From Nostoc paludosum FACHB-159 (GTDB taxonomy: Bacteria; Cyanobacteriota; Cyanobacteriia; Cyanobacteriales; Nostocaceae), in NCBI RefSeq assembly GCF_014698835.1, contig NZ_JACJTU010000027.1, forward strand, positions 1-64,000: 64,000 bases of DNA. The letters are read 5' to 3'. Positions 25,365-34,377 of the stretch are shown here, piece by piece (position 1 is the stretch's first letter; each line of letters opens with the position of its first letter). The notes under the pieces are model-generated. The model worked only from the letters and a program-made list of their open reading frames with translations. It ran no database searches and was not told the origin of the DNA. The translations under genes and the position numbers were made by a program.

Positions 25365-26369
25365 ATGCCAACTCTTTCAGATGATGAAATTAGACAAAGC
25401 CAATATCAAGCATTTTCCCAAACAGAAATTATTGAACTGTGGCCTGGTGGTTCAGTTGATGACATCGAAATTGTGATTCGTGCAGTTTATCGGCAAGTTT
25501 TGGGCAATGCTTATGTTATGGAAAGCGAACGCCTCATTGCTCCAGAATCGCAACTCAAGCAAGGCATAATTAGTGTTCGTGACTTTGTGCGTCAAGTTGC
25601 CAAATCTGATTTGTATCGCTCTAGATTTTTTGATAACGTTTACCGCTACCGTGCTATTGAGTTGAACTTCAAGCATCTTTTAGGTCGCGCTCCTGATGAC
25701 TACTCCGAGATGATATATCACAGCAACATTTTAGATGAACAAGGTTTTGAGAGTGATATTGATTCTTATCTCGATAGCGACGAGTATTTCAATTCCTTTG
25801 GGGAAAATATAGTACCATATTATCGAGGCTATAAAACCCAAACTGGCAAAAAGATATTGGAATTTACCAATATGCTGCAACTAGTAAGGAGTAAATCTAG
25901 CAGCGATAAGAACCTAGCATCAAATAATAAACCTCAGTTGGTGCGATCGCTAATTACTAACACTCCTTACGGTAAACTCAAACCCACAGATGTTGGTGCA
26001 TTGTTAGCTGAATTGTTCAAACCAAAATCAGAATCTGTTGCTGAGGTTAATACATTTGTTGCATCTAATAAAACAGCCGAACAAAGCTTGCGGCAAAAAA
26101 TTCAAGAGCAAGAAAGTCAGATTACAACTTTACAACAACAATTAGCAGAGTTACGCCCATTTGCCACCATTGGTACAACACAATTTACTAGTAGTTCAGA
26201 GCTTTCTACTTTTCAAAGCGTAGATGAATATTCATCTTTGCAACAGCAAGCCGACGCCCAAGCAAAACAAATTACCGCATTGCAAGAGCAAATTGCTGAT
26301 GCTCGACGCTTGGCCGCAGTTGGAGAAGCTCGTTTAAATAAGTGGCGCAGTCGCGTTTTTAATGGCTAA
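25365..26369 (+). CDS. Rod linker with coiled-coil tail (CpeE position)
   Basis: 334 residues. Residues about 15-185 form a phycoerythrin-type linker domain: YRQVLGNAYVMESERLIAPE, ELNFKHLLGRAPDDYSEM, YLDSDEYFNSFGENIVPYY and RGYKTQTGKKILEF. No CpcD domain follows. Instead, after a linker with FKPKSESVAEV, two predicted coiled coils appear: EQSLRQKIQEQESQITTLQQ at about 246-275, and LQQQADAQAKQITALQEQIA at about 297-320. It ends GEARLNKWRSRVFNG. Position suggests the third PE linker, CpeE, relocated after cpeR, but CpeE is normally about 80 residues shorter. The start is ATG at 25365. Confidence 0.8.
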   Translation: MPTLSDDEIRQSQYQAFSQTEIIELWPGGSVDDIEIVIRAVYRQVLGNAYVMESERLIAPESQLKQGIISVRDFVRQVAKSDLYRSRFFDNVYRYRAIELNFKHLLGRAPDDYSEMIYHSNILDEQGFESDIDSYLDSDEYFNSFGENIVPYYRGYKTQTGKKILEFTNMLQLVRSKSSSDKNLASNNKPQLVRSLITNTPYGKLKPTDVGALLAELFKPKSESVAEVNTFVASNKTAEQSLRQKIQEQESQITTLQQQLAELRPFATIGTTQFTSSSELSTFQSVDEYSSLQQQADAQAKQITALQEQIADARRLAAVGEARLNKWRSRVFNG

Positions 26370-26384
26370 ATTACGCACATAATA

Positions 26385-26442
26385 GTTTGTAGTGAGGACT
26401 TTAGTCAGGAAATATTTCAGCACTAAAGTGCTGACTACAAAC
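26385..26442. terminator. Inverted-repeat terminator/dispersed palindrome after the linker gene
   Basis: GTTTGTAGTGAGGACTTTAGT pairs imperfectly with ACTAAAGTGCTGACTACAAAC around a loop of about 16 bases. It lies between converging genes and can end transcription in both directions. Confidence 0.6.
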
Positions 26443-26476
26443 TTATTAAATTAATTTATTTGTGTGTTTGGGTGCA

Positions 26477-27178
26477 TCAACTTTTCAAGTCTGCTTGTCT
26501 GCGAATGGCATTATTCATTGCGTTGATTTGTGAAGCGTGAAATGATGGCGGCATTGAGCTATGAATAATATGGTCAAGTCCATCATGCATGACATCTGTT
26601 GGTAGTGCAGAGTGATCGAGACCTAATGTGTGTCCAATTTCATGAGCGATGGTATTAGCAATTAAGTTAGACAATTGATTAATATTCAGACTGGCATTAT
26701 AAGAAGCATAAAATACTTGGTCGATGCGAATAATAGCACGGTCTGTAACCATTCCTAATTTAAAACTAGCTACACCTAAATAACCAACTGGTTGGTTATC
26801 AGCAAATATATAGACGTGGGTAAAATTATGACCCCATTCCTTTGGTTCAGGCGCATCTGATGTCAAAAAGACATCAACACCTCTAAATGCACCGTAGACT
26901 TTGGAGAAAGCATCAAAGAGAATATTATTGATTGCTTCTCTGTTTTCTTGTTCGACGCACATCCCTGATGCATCGACCCAAATACAGCGCCGAAACTCGC
27001 TCTTTTTCTCTATGAGAATTGTGCCGCAGGAAGGGCAAAATTCCCACTGAGATTGGATAGGTAAACGACATCCTTGACAACGGAGTTTCGGAGGTCTAGT
27101 TAAATCTATACGTTCCCAAATTGGGACTTTGAGGTTACGATTAGGTCTGGTTAAATTCAGGCGATCGTAGAGGGACAT
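26477..27178 (-). CDS. Matrixin-like zinc metalloprotease with N-terminal zinc ribbon
   Basis: 233 residues. The N-terminus holds two short basic repeats (RLNLTRPNRNLKVP, RIDLTRPPKLR) and a zinc ribbon with Cys pairs in CQGCRLP and CPSCGT (about residues 34-55). The C-terminal half is a metzincin-type protease: HEIGHTLGLDHS supplies three zinc His and the catalytic Glu, and TDVMHDGL is the Met-turn. There is no signal peptide, which is unusual for a matrixin and implies a cytoplasmic role. It begins 8 bp after the TerD-vWA gene on the same strand, so it very likely belongs to the Ter cluster. Its substrate is unknown. Confidence 0.75.
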   Translation of the reverse strand: MSLYDRLNLTRPNRNLKVPIWERIDLTRPPKLRCQGCRLPIQSQWEFCPSCGTILIEKKSEFRRCIWVDASGMCVEQENREAINNILFDAFSKVYGAFRGVDVFLTSDAPEPKEWGHNFTHVYIFADNQPVGYLGVASFKLGMVTDRAIIRIDQVFYASYNASLNINQLSNLIANTIAHEIGHTLGLDHSALPTDVMHDGLDHIIHSSMPPSFHASQINAMNNAIRRQADLKS

Positions 27179-27186
27179 TTATTTTT

Positions 27187-28590
27187 TTATTGTAATAGAT
27201 TCTTGGTTTTAGCTAATTTGACCCAGTTAGGATATTCAGTCATCAGTAAATCATAAAGTTCTCGATCTGCTATATTTTCTGGATCTTCCAAGCTGAAAAA
27301 ATCAGAGTTATCAAGATAGCGATCGCTAATTTCATCAAGTCGTTCTAAAAAACTAAAATCACTTGTAATTGCTTGGGAAAACCAGCCTAAAATTCCTTTA
27401 CTCTTAACATCTTTACGTGACTTACCAATTGCCATAAATTGCCAAAAAATTGGTTCATAGGAAGATTCTTTAAGATACTGTTGTGTTTGTGCTTCATCAG
27501 AAGTTGCTCCATCTGTAACGAACATGACATAAACTGGTTTATTTAACGAACCAGGATTGTTTTGGCTACTTTTTTTAAAGCTTGAAAAATAGAAATTTCT
27601 AATCATATTGATAGCTTGACCATAGTAAGTACCACCTTCAAGGGAATATTGTTTTAGGATATTTTGAATAAAGCTTTGAAAATTTTCAATAGTCATTTCA
27701 CCCACATGATGAGCTTTAGCTCCAAAGAGAAATATATCAATAGAGGCGTTATCGTCAAAACGACATCCTAAAGCAAGAATTTTTTCAGCAAGCCGCTGTA
27801 TTTTACCTGAACTATAGAGCGAACCCATTGAACCAGAGATATCAAGGCAAAGCACAACCTTGGCTTGATGATTTGTCAAATTTACTTTTTGAAGTGATAT
27901 ATCTGCTGTTTTAGCAAGATTAAAAATATGTGGTGCTTGCTGTTCAAGCTTTTTATCTAATGCTATATTTGCTTGAGTTTTATAGTTTTCTTTTTCATCT
28001 TCTTTTTTTTCTTCTTGTTTAGTTTCAACAATATACTTATCTACAAAACTTTGTAGCCCCGAACTATACCCTTCTCCTACCGCCTGAAATCTCCATTGAT
28101 TATCCTTTTTATATAAACGCCCAAATTCCAAAGCCGTCTCTTGAGAAAAAGCCTCTCTTAAGTTGTACCTAGCTAGAGAATTTTTACTTTCCTGGTTGTA
28201 AATCTTGATAAAAGCATTTTTGATTTGACTAAAATTTTGATTTTTTTCTTGCCCTTGATGAATAGTAACAACAAAAACTATTTCATGAATAGCTGGATCG
28301 ACTTTTGCCAAATCAACATAAATCGTCTCATCATCTCCATTACCTTCTCCGGTTCTATTATCTCCTGAATGTTTTAAAGAACCATCGAATGATTGCAGAT
28401 TATTGTAAAATACAAAATACTTCTCATCAGGAATTTTACCATCTGCGCCTAACATAAATACCGAAGCATCAATATCATAGGCTTGCCCAGCTTGATTTAC
28501 TTGCCAACCCAAACCAATAGCCACCTTATTTAAATTGGGAGCTTCTTGAGAAAGATTAAATCTTTCACCTTTAGTTAATTCAATTTCCAT
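27187..28590 (-). CDS. TerD-domain / von Willebrand A fusion protein (TerF-like)
   Basis: 467 residues. Residues about 1-185 are a TerD domain (MEIELTKGERFNLSQEAPNL, YDIDASVFMLGADGK, HSGDNRTGEGNGDDETIYVD) with the acidic residues that bind calcium. A Lys/Glu-rich linker of about 40 residues follows. Residues about 245-440 form a vWA domain with the metal-ion-dependent adhesion motif DISGSMGS and, further on, FVTDGATSD. TerF-type proteins pair these same domains. The start MEIELTK is used because the 17 residues before it do not fit TerD. Cytoplasmic; expected to act in the Ter stress-response scaffold. Confidence 0.88.
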   Translation of the reverse strand: MEIELTKGERFNLSQEAPNLNKVAIGLGWQVNQAGQAYDIDASVFMLGADGKIPDEKYFVFYNNLQSFDGSLKHSGDNRTGEGNGDDETIYVDLAKVDPAIHEIVFVVTIHQGQEKNQNFSQIKNAFIKIYNQESKNSLARYNLREAFSQETALEFGRLYKKDNQWRFQAVGEGYSSGLQSFVDKYIVETKQEEKKEDEKENYKTQANIALDKKLEQQAPHIFNLAKTADISLQKVNLTNHQAKVVLCLDISGSMGSLYSSGKIQRLAEKILALGCRFDDNASIDIFLFGAKAHHVGEMTIENFQSFIQNILKQYSLEGGTYYGQAINMIRNFYFSSFKKSSQNNPGSLNKPVYVMFVTDGATSDEAQTQQYLKESSYEPIFWQFMAIGKSRKDVKSKGILGWFSQAITSDFSFLERLDEISDRYLDNSDFFSLEDPENIADRELYDLLMTEYPNWVKLAKTKNLLQ

Positions 28591-28715
28591 TTTCGAGACA
28601 TCCTTAAAATTTATTATTTTATTAACTTCACAAATTCTCAATTATGGTATTTTTTATGCAAAAAAGGGGGCAACAATAATGAATACCCCCTTTTTATTAC
28701 TCTCTAAAATAACTA

Positions 28716-29288
28716 CTAAGCTGCATATCGGTCTACAAAACTTTGCAGACCTGCTTTATAACCAGCGCCGACAGCTTGAAATCTCCATTCTCCATCTTTG
28801 CGATAAAGCTTACCAAATTCAATTGCCGTTTCTGCGGACGCATCTTCATCTAATTCATATTTGGCAATTTGTTTTTCTGTTTTATTGTCATAAATTCTAA
28901 TAAACGAGTTTCTGACTTGTCCAAAGTTTTGCTTTCTTTGTTCTGCTTCATGAATAGTGACAACAAAAACTATTTCCTGAACGGAAGCATCAACTTTGCT
29001 CAAATCAACTTGAATTGTTTCATCATCTCCGTGACCTTCTCCAGTTCTGCTATCTCCCTCATGTTTCACAGAACCATCTGGTGATTGTGTGTTGTTATAG
29101 AATATAAAGAATTTTTCGTTAGGAATTTTCCCGTTAGTACCTAACATAAATATAGACGCATCCAGGTCAAAAGCTGAACCTGTATCTGTGGCGTTAAGAT
29201 CCCATCCTAAACCAATTCCAGCATTTATTAAGCTTGGTGCTTCTTTTGAGAGATTTATTCTTTCGCCTTTGCTGAGGTTAATTGACAT
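28716..29288 (-). CDS. TerD-family calcium-binding stress protein
   Basis: A 190-residue single TerD domain: MSINLSKGERINLSKEAPSL, FDLDASIFMLGTNGK, HEGDSRTGEGHGDDETIQVD and QNFGQVRNSFIRIYD, ending GLQSFVDRY. The acidic residues in the DLDAS and GDDE stretches are those that bind calcium in the family. It is close to the TerD half of the fusion protein that follows, which suggests duplication. TerD proteins are linked to tellurite, oxidative and phage-related stress; the ligand here is unknown. Confidence 0.9.
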   Translation of the reverse strand: MSINLSKGERINLSKEAPSLINAGIGLGWDLNATDTGSAFDLDASIFMLGTNGKIPNEKFFIFYNNTQSPDGSVKHEGDSRTGEGHGDDETIQVDLSKVDASVQEIVFVVTIHEAEQRKQNFGQVRNSFIRIYDNKTEKQIAKYELDEDASAETAIEFGKLYRKDGEWRFQAVGAGYKAGLQSFVDRYAA

Positions 29289-29454
29289 AACTACTACCTA
29301 TTGTTTCAAAATGAATTTTATCCAGAGTTGTTATTGATTAGCTCAATAACTTAGTCAATCATCAAATGATTTTCACTTGTATCATCCAGAAGGGATGAGA
29401 TATGAATTAAAACAATCTTGCTTACTAACTCACTAATGCTGCACTGTCAGCCAT

Positions 29455-30057
29455 TTAAGCATAAGCTTTCACAAGTCCTTCTAAACCATTAACATTAATG
29501 CCATTACCAATAGCTGCCATTTTCCATTCATTATTATGGTTGTAAATTTCAGCCATAATCATTCCGGTCATTCCTTTATATTCAGAACCGGACAGATTAT
29601 ACTTAGCTAATTCTTGATTGTTAGATGTATTAACCAGGCGTACAAACGCATTTTTAACCTGGGCAAACTCTTGTTTACGAGTAATACAATCGTAAATATT
29701 CACCGTAAAAACCAGTTTGACTATCTCTTTTGGTAGGCGAGCTAAATCTACAATAACTTGCTCATCATCACCATCTCCTGCACCTGTGAGATTATCGCCT
29801 AAATGAGTAATAGCTCCTGATTTGTGAGATAGATTTCCAAAGTAAATAAGGTTGCTTGTATCTCTGATTTTGCCATTTTCATCTAAGCAAAGAACAGAAG
29901 CATCTAAATCACAATCTTGAGTGTTACTGAAAGCGCCAAAAACGCCACCGCCTAAACGTTTTGCTGTATCCCAGCCTAGTCCACACATCAGCTTTGTTAG
30001 CCCAGGAGCTTCTTTTGAAAGTGAAATACGTTGCCCTTTTTGTAAGTTGATTCCCAT
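29455..30057 (-). CDS. TerD-family protein (TerZ/TerX-like)
   Basis: A 200-residue TerD-family protein with an insertion, WDTAKRLGGGVFGAFSNTQ, in the first calcium loop, followed by DCDLDASVLCLDENG. It then shows HLGDNLTGAGDGDDEQVIVD and EFAQVKNAFVRLVN, and ends LEGLVKAYA. This insertion type is seen in TerZ-like members rather than TerD/TerE. It is the second of three TerD-only genes in a row on the minus strand, with gaps of 35 and 166 bp to its neighbours. Confidence 0.88.
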   Translation of the reverse strand: MGINLQKGQRISLSKEAPGLTKLMCGLGWDTAKRLGGGVFGAFSNTQDCDLDASVLCLDENGKIRDTSNLIYFGNLSHKSGAITHLGDNLTGAGDGDDEQVIVDLARLPKEIVKLVFTVNIYDCITRKQEFAQVKNAFVRLVNTSNNQELAKYNLSGSEYKGMTGMIMAEIYNHNNEWKMAAIGNGINVNGLEGLVKAYA

Positions 30058-30092
30058 GTTAGTTTATGTTAGTTATATGGATTGATAAACTC

Positions 30093-30668
30093 TTAGCTAT
30101 AGCGTTCAAGTAGGGCTTTTAAGCCACCTTGATAGCCTGCACCTACAGCATTTAGACGCCATTCGCCGTCTTTGCGATAAAGTTCTGCCATGATTAATGC
30201 TGTTTCTATGGAGTAGTCTTCCACAAGGTCATAGCGGATTGCTTCTTGTTTTGTTTGGGCGTTTACAATACGCACAAAGGCATTTTTAACTTGGCCAAAG
30301 TTCTGACCGCGTTGCTGTCCTTCATAGATAGTTACAGTAACAACTATTTTTTGAACTTCTGGTGGTACTTTTGTGAGATTAACTTTGATAACTTCATCAT
30401 CTCCCTCACCTAAACCTGTGAGATTATCTCCCATATGTTGAAGGGATTTATTAGGGTCAGGACTTGTGAGGTTATTGTAAAAAATAAAGTGATTGTCAGA
30501 AAGAAGTTTTTCGTCACTCCCTAACATAAATACTGATGAATCAAGATCGAAATCGTGACCTGTATCTGTAGCTTTTACATCCCATCCAAGCCCAATAAAG
30601 ACATCTGTTAAGCCAGGAGCAACTTTTTCCAGTGAAACTCGTTGTCCTTTAGCTAGTGAAACTGCCAT
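30093..30668 (-). CDS. TerD-family calcium-binding stress protein
   Basis: A 191-residue TerD domain, first gene of the cluster: MAVSLAKGQRVSLEKVAPGL, FDLDSSVFMLGSDEK, HMGDNLTGLGEGDDEVIKVN and QNFGQVKNAFVRIVN, ending GLKALLERYS. Loop acidic residues are intact. The long empty region upstream probably contains the promoter for the whole Ter run (30668 down to 26477). Confidence 0.9.
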   Translation of the reverse strand: MAVSLAKGQRVSLEKVAPGLTDVFIGLGWDVKATDTGHDFDLDSSVFMLGSDEKLLSDNHFIFYNNLTSPDPNKSLQHMGDNLTGLGEGDDEVIKVNLTKVPPEVQKIVVTVTIYEGQQRGQNFGQVKNAFVRIVNAQTKQEAIRYDLVEDYSIETALIMAELYRKDGEWRLNAVGAGYQGGLKALLERYS

Positions 30669-31445
30669 AATTTTTTTCCTGTTTATAGCGAATAGACGTA
30701 TAAATTAAGCAAGTTTTTTAATTCGTTTTCTGCAAACAAATGAAACTTTTGGAGATCGCAACAAAATTAATCAGCTAGAGTGCTGATTGCTTAAAAAAGA
30801 TTTCAATATTAATTATTTAATTTTGGATGTAGCTATTTTTTCAGTTTGAATATGTTTATTCTTCAAAAGTTCGCTTTTAAATACACAAGAATTCAGGAGC
30901 GAATGGAGACGCTCCGCCTCTGGTCAGAATGGACTAAGCGGCGATACGCAACAAAATTAAAATAGTCTTTCGCCTTAGCTTAAGACTTAGATATAGCAAT
31001 CCTAAATGAGTCGTGAAAAATATGGATAAGGAAACGAACCGCCAAGGGCGCAAAGGGCGCAAAGGTAAGAAAGAAGAAAGAGATATATAATTTTCACAAA
31101 TGATTTAGGACTGCTATATGTACTTAATCAACTTGAAATATGCTGTAATTAATGGCAACCAAGCTATTAAGCTTTATTGTGTAAATCCGATTGTTTGCGA
31201 GAATTAATTGTTGAGTAACATGCGATTAAATTGATAGTACTATTCTGCGCTCTATCCTATTCATCTGTAAGGAGCGCTGTAATCAGGAAAAATACTTAAA
31301 CTCTCAAATTTTTGTTTTGATGTCACATAGTTTATTCATAGCAGTATTGTTATCATATTCAATGACAAACAGGCAGTGGTATTGACTGCGATCGCTTTAA
31401 CAAATTAAATATCGAGAAGCAAAAATTACAATCTCTCAACATTTG
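30669..31445. other. Intergenic region upstream of the Ter cluster
   Basis: 777 bp with no gene. It includes the element at 30992-31118 (listed) and a GC-rich palindrome-like run near 30905 (GGAGACGCTCCGCCTC). Confidence 0.5.
30992..31118. mobile_element. TATAGC-ended MITE, family 2 copy 1
   Basis: The left end TATAGCAATCCTAAATGAGT and the reverse-complemented right end TATAGCAGTCCTAAATCATT match, and both continue to GTGAAAA; the arms are about 28 bp. The interior is AGGGCGCAAAGGGCGCAAAG-type sequence. A second, 81-bp copy is at 33123. Ends beginning with TA are compatible with TA-target insertion as in IS630/Tc1-type elements; this is inference. Confidence 0.7.
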
Positions 31446-32918
31446 TTAACAATGCTGCAATTGAGCTAACAACACGACAATTTCATCAATTGCTTGACGC
31501 ACAACTGTTGCAGGCTGTTCGGATTGATTGACAATAATACTAAAAACTAACGTTTCATACTTAGGCGCATTCACATACCCAGATAGAGAAACTACACCAG
31601 TTAACGTACCGGTTTTGGCTTGGACAATACCTTCAGCTGGTGTGTTTTGAAAACGTTCTTTTAAGGTTCCACTTTTACCAGCTACAGGTAAAGATGCACG
31701 ATATATCGATGCTCCTGGCGTCCTTGAGATTCCCCGCAAAACTTGTACAAAAGCTTCTGGTGTGACTAGGTTACGACGTGATAAACCCGAACCATCTATC
31801 AAAACATAATTTGCTGGATCGACTCCTAATTGAGTTAAACTTGCTTTGACAACTTCCAAACCGATATGAGCGCTAGTCTGATTTTTCAGTCTGGGTTTTT
31901 CCACAGCTAATGCTCTTAATAGTGCCTCAGCATAAAGATTATTACTATTAACATTCGTCTCTGCTAATAATTCAGCTAAAGGTGGCGACTCTACAAATGC
32001 TATTTCTTCTTGATTAGTACCACCAGATACGACTAATGCTTTTCCCAAAGGTATTTTTTCTTTTGCTAAAGCCGCACGAAAGCGCCGTAAAAAGTAATAA
32101 TTAGGATCGACTAGAGGTAAATCTAATAAATAAGGTTCAGAGTTTGCTGTTAACTGTCCTTCAATTCGCAATACTGTTCCTGATAGCTCACGGTTAACGT
32201 TAATATAAATTGGTTGATTTTGGTCAACAGTTAATGACTGATTAATTGTCCGCCACTGTCTCGCTTCATTAATATCAGTCCAAACTAATTTTAAAGGTTT
32301 ACCTACAGCCTGAGGTACTAGTTTTAAGCTAAAAATATTTTGATTGGTAATAAAGCTGTTGACTGGTGCGCCGTAGTCTGACTGGACATCTTCCCATTGC
32401 CAAGTGGGGTTAACAATATCCCCTTGGATATAACTATCATCGGCGATTAATTCCTGAATTTGAGTAATACCTTTCTGTTTCAACTGTTGTGCTAATGCTT
32501 GCAGTTGGGTATCACTTAAACTCGGATCTCCTCTACCGACAACACGTAAAACACCATTGCCATTTTGATAAATAGAAGTACGAATACGAAAATTACCGCC
32601 CAACTGCTGTAATGCAGCTGCTGTTGTCAGCAACTTCATGTTAGACGCTGGAGTAAAATATTTCTCGGCATCTCGATTGTAAAGAGTTAACCCCGCTGAT
32701 AGAGGTTGTACTAAAATTCCCCAACGCATCCGACTAAATAGGGGACGATTAATAACAGAATCTATAGCTGTTCCCAATTGGGTAGAGCAAATTGCTTTTG
32801 TAGTAGTTGTAGGTGGGGTTGGGGTTTGTGCTTTACCAACTCTAGAATTAAATGTTATCTGGGTAGTTAAAAATATTAACAAAACACCCAGCGATCGCTT
32901 GAAAATCTTAAGTTTCAC
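31446..32918 (-). CDS. dacB: D-alanyl-D-alanine carboxypeptidase/endopeptidase (PBP4 type)
   Basis: A 490-residue penicillin-binding protein of peptidase family S13 that trims or cleaves peptidoglycan peptides in the periplasm. A signal peptide (KIFKRSLGVLLIFLTTQI) opens it. The active-site motifs are SNMK (SxxK) in FTPASNMKLLTTAAA near residue 93, SNN in NVNSNNLYAEALLRA near 325, and KTG in VQAKTGTLTGV near 435. The long insert between the first two motifs is typical of PBP4. The start GTG (32918) is taken; a TTG is one codon earlier. Confidence 0.92.
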   Translation of the reverse strand: MKLKIFKRSLGVLLIFLTTQITFNSRVGKAQTPTPPTTTTKAICSTQLGTAIDSVINRPLFSRMRWGILVQPLSAGLTLYNRDAEKYFTPASNMKLLTTAAALQQLGGNFRIRTSIYQNGNGVLRVVGRGDPSLSDTQLQALAQQLKQKGITQIQELIADDSYIQGDIVNPTWQWEDVQSDYGAPVNSFITNQNIFSLKLVPQAVGKPLKLVWTDINEARQWRTINQSLTVDQNQPIYINVNRELSGTVLRIEGQLTANSEPYLLDLPLVDPNYYFLRRFRAALAKEKIPLGKALVVSGGTNQEEIAFVESPPLAELLAETNVNSNNLYAEALLRALAVEKPRLKNQTSAHIGLEVVKASLTQLGVDPANYVLIDGSGLSRRNLVTPEAFVQVLRGISRTPGASIYRASLPVAGKSGTLKERFQNTPAEGIVQAKTGTLTGVVSLSGYVNAPKYETLVFSIIVNQSEQPATVVRQAIDEIVVLLAQLQHC

Positions 32919-33122
32919 CAATATACCTTATCCAATGTTCAATAATTTCACTTTACCAGCAACTTCTTTCTTTAAAAAAGAGCAATTGGGTCAGTAAACT
33001 TACTTAACTAGTATAAGAGAGATGTTCACATATTTACAGCAATCTTCATCTATTTCAACCAAAATCCTCATTGCTTGTAGCAACTTAGTCAAAATTTCCA
33101 TCAAAAATGTAAAATCTCAGGC

Positions 33123-33203
33123 TATAGCAATCCTATTTGAGTTGTGAAATTAGTAGTGTAGGCAGGCAATAGATTTTTTCACGAATGATTTAGGATTGCT
33201 ATA
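33123..33203. mobile_element. TATAGC-ended MITE, family 2 copy 2
   Basis: The left end TATAGCAATCCTATTTGAGT is matched by the reverse-complemented right end TATAGCAATCCTAAATCATT, and both continue to GTGAAA. It is shorter than the copy at 30992 and has a different interior. Confidence 0.7.
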
Positions 33204-33273
33204 TATACCATTTCACTTTAATGATACAAATATGTGGTTAGGGGTTTAGCAGTGCTAAACCCCTAAGAAAAAT

Positions 33274-33386
33274 GGCATTGCTGAATCTAGGGATGATTTT
33301 TACCTCACGCAAAGGCGCAAAGGCGCAAAGAATCTACCTTTAGCCTTCGTCAAAAATCTTAATTCATCCCGCATTTATGCAACGCC
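33274..33386. mobile_element. MITE family 1, copy B (113 bp)
   Basis: Ends GGCATTGCTGAATC and (reverse complement) GGCGTTGCATAAAT, flanked by the 8-bp duplication AGAAAAAT at 33266-33273 and 33387-33394. By reading, all 113 bases are identical to copy C at 41439, so these two spread recently. Confidence 0.88.
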
Positions 33387-33425
33387 AGAAAAATCTATGT
33401 GTATCAAGATTTTTCTGAAATGCTA

Positions 33426-33629
33426 TTAGAAGTATTGACTAATATGATAGTCAATGAATTCACTGCAAGTTAACCATTTATCTTGGGGAAACACTAACTT
33501 TTTAGTCTTGGTCATAACCTCATTAAAGAAATTGATATAGTCATCGCCTTGCAAAATTAACTCATCACCTGTTATGTGGTCAGTTAACACTACAGACTGA
33601 CCTACTTTCATGTATGTGTATCGTTGCAT
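33426..33629 (-). CDS. Possible small protein of unknown function
   Basis: A 67-residue frame: MQRYTYMKVGQSVVLTDHIT, then GDDYINFFNEVM and DKWLTCSEFIDYHI. Composition is like a real protein (mixed charged and hydrophobic) and it has no repeats, but I do not recognise it. No convincing Shine-Dalgarno or partner gene is visible. Confidence 0.4.
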   Translation of the reverse strand: MQRYTYMKVGQSVVLTDHITGDELILQGDDYINFFNEVMTKTKKLVFPQDKWLTCSEFIDYHISQYF

Positions 33630-34377
33630 AAGTTGTTGCGCTAGTGGTTGTTTAGTTTAAGTAGCCGCTTTCTAGCTATAAATTTGGACACGAAAACGCT
33701 AACCATTCCGCAGTTAGGTGACAGATTTTTGATAAAATTTTCCAGCAAAATTCAGTATTATCAAAATTGGCAAGTTAAACAGCTTTTACGATTGGCTTGG
33801 AAACTGAAGTTATGTACTTCAGTTGATTTTAAATTTGCTGTATATGCCAATACATTTATGTGCAGTTTTTCCCCCTTGTTTTCGTTGCAGTTTCTAGTTG
33901 CTTATTTATAGCAAGGAAGGATATTTTCAAACTGAATCATATCAGACCAATATTGCGATCGCTAAGAGATATAAAACATAATTTTCTCTCAAATCCAACA
34001 ATGAAACTTTAATCTTAACTTAACCTGAGAGTTCCCTAACTGAACTTCCAACAATCTCCAAGCCCGTCTTTTTGAAGTGGATTTACAGCAGATTTCAAGG
34101 AAAGCTAAGTGTGGTATTTATGTCTGAAAGTTAGACAGAGAGCCTCTTGTAATTACGGATTTCGCTCTAGGTTGAAGCCGATAGTTATTTTGATAATAGA
34201 CTATGCAGACTAATTTAGTAAATAAAATGTTCCAATTTTTTTCAACAAACTTTTTTGTAATTAATGAAACTTAGATAACTAGTTTGGGAATAATAAATCA
34301 TGCCAGAGAAACATTTTAAATGGATCTCAGCATACTAGGTGTGTCTTTTTATCGGCGATTACAGGAGCAAATTGTTC
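33630..34377. other. Intergenic region before the PEP-CTERM gene
   Basis: About 750 bp. An 87-codon frame from a TTG at 33648 (MFSLSSRFLAINLDTKTLT) is open, but it has a weak start and no recognisable character, so I do not call it. The region is otherwise AT-rich with one HIP1 site near 33957. Confidence 0.4.

Larger units (their letters stand above)
32919..33425. other. Intergenic region with two mobile repeats
   Basis: About 500 bp between two minus-strand genes, containing the elements at 33123-33203 and 33274-33386. An imperfect hairpin (GGGGTTTAGCAGTGCTAAACCCC, shortened here to GGGGTTTAGC with GCTAAACCCC) lies at 33241-33263. Confidence 0.5.

Noticed and set aside
33648..33911. An 87-codon frame before the PEP-CTERM gene
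   Set aside because: It starts at TTG without a ribosome-binding site and has no recognisable features.
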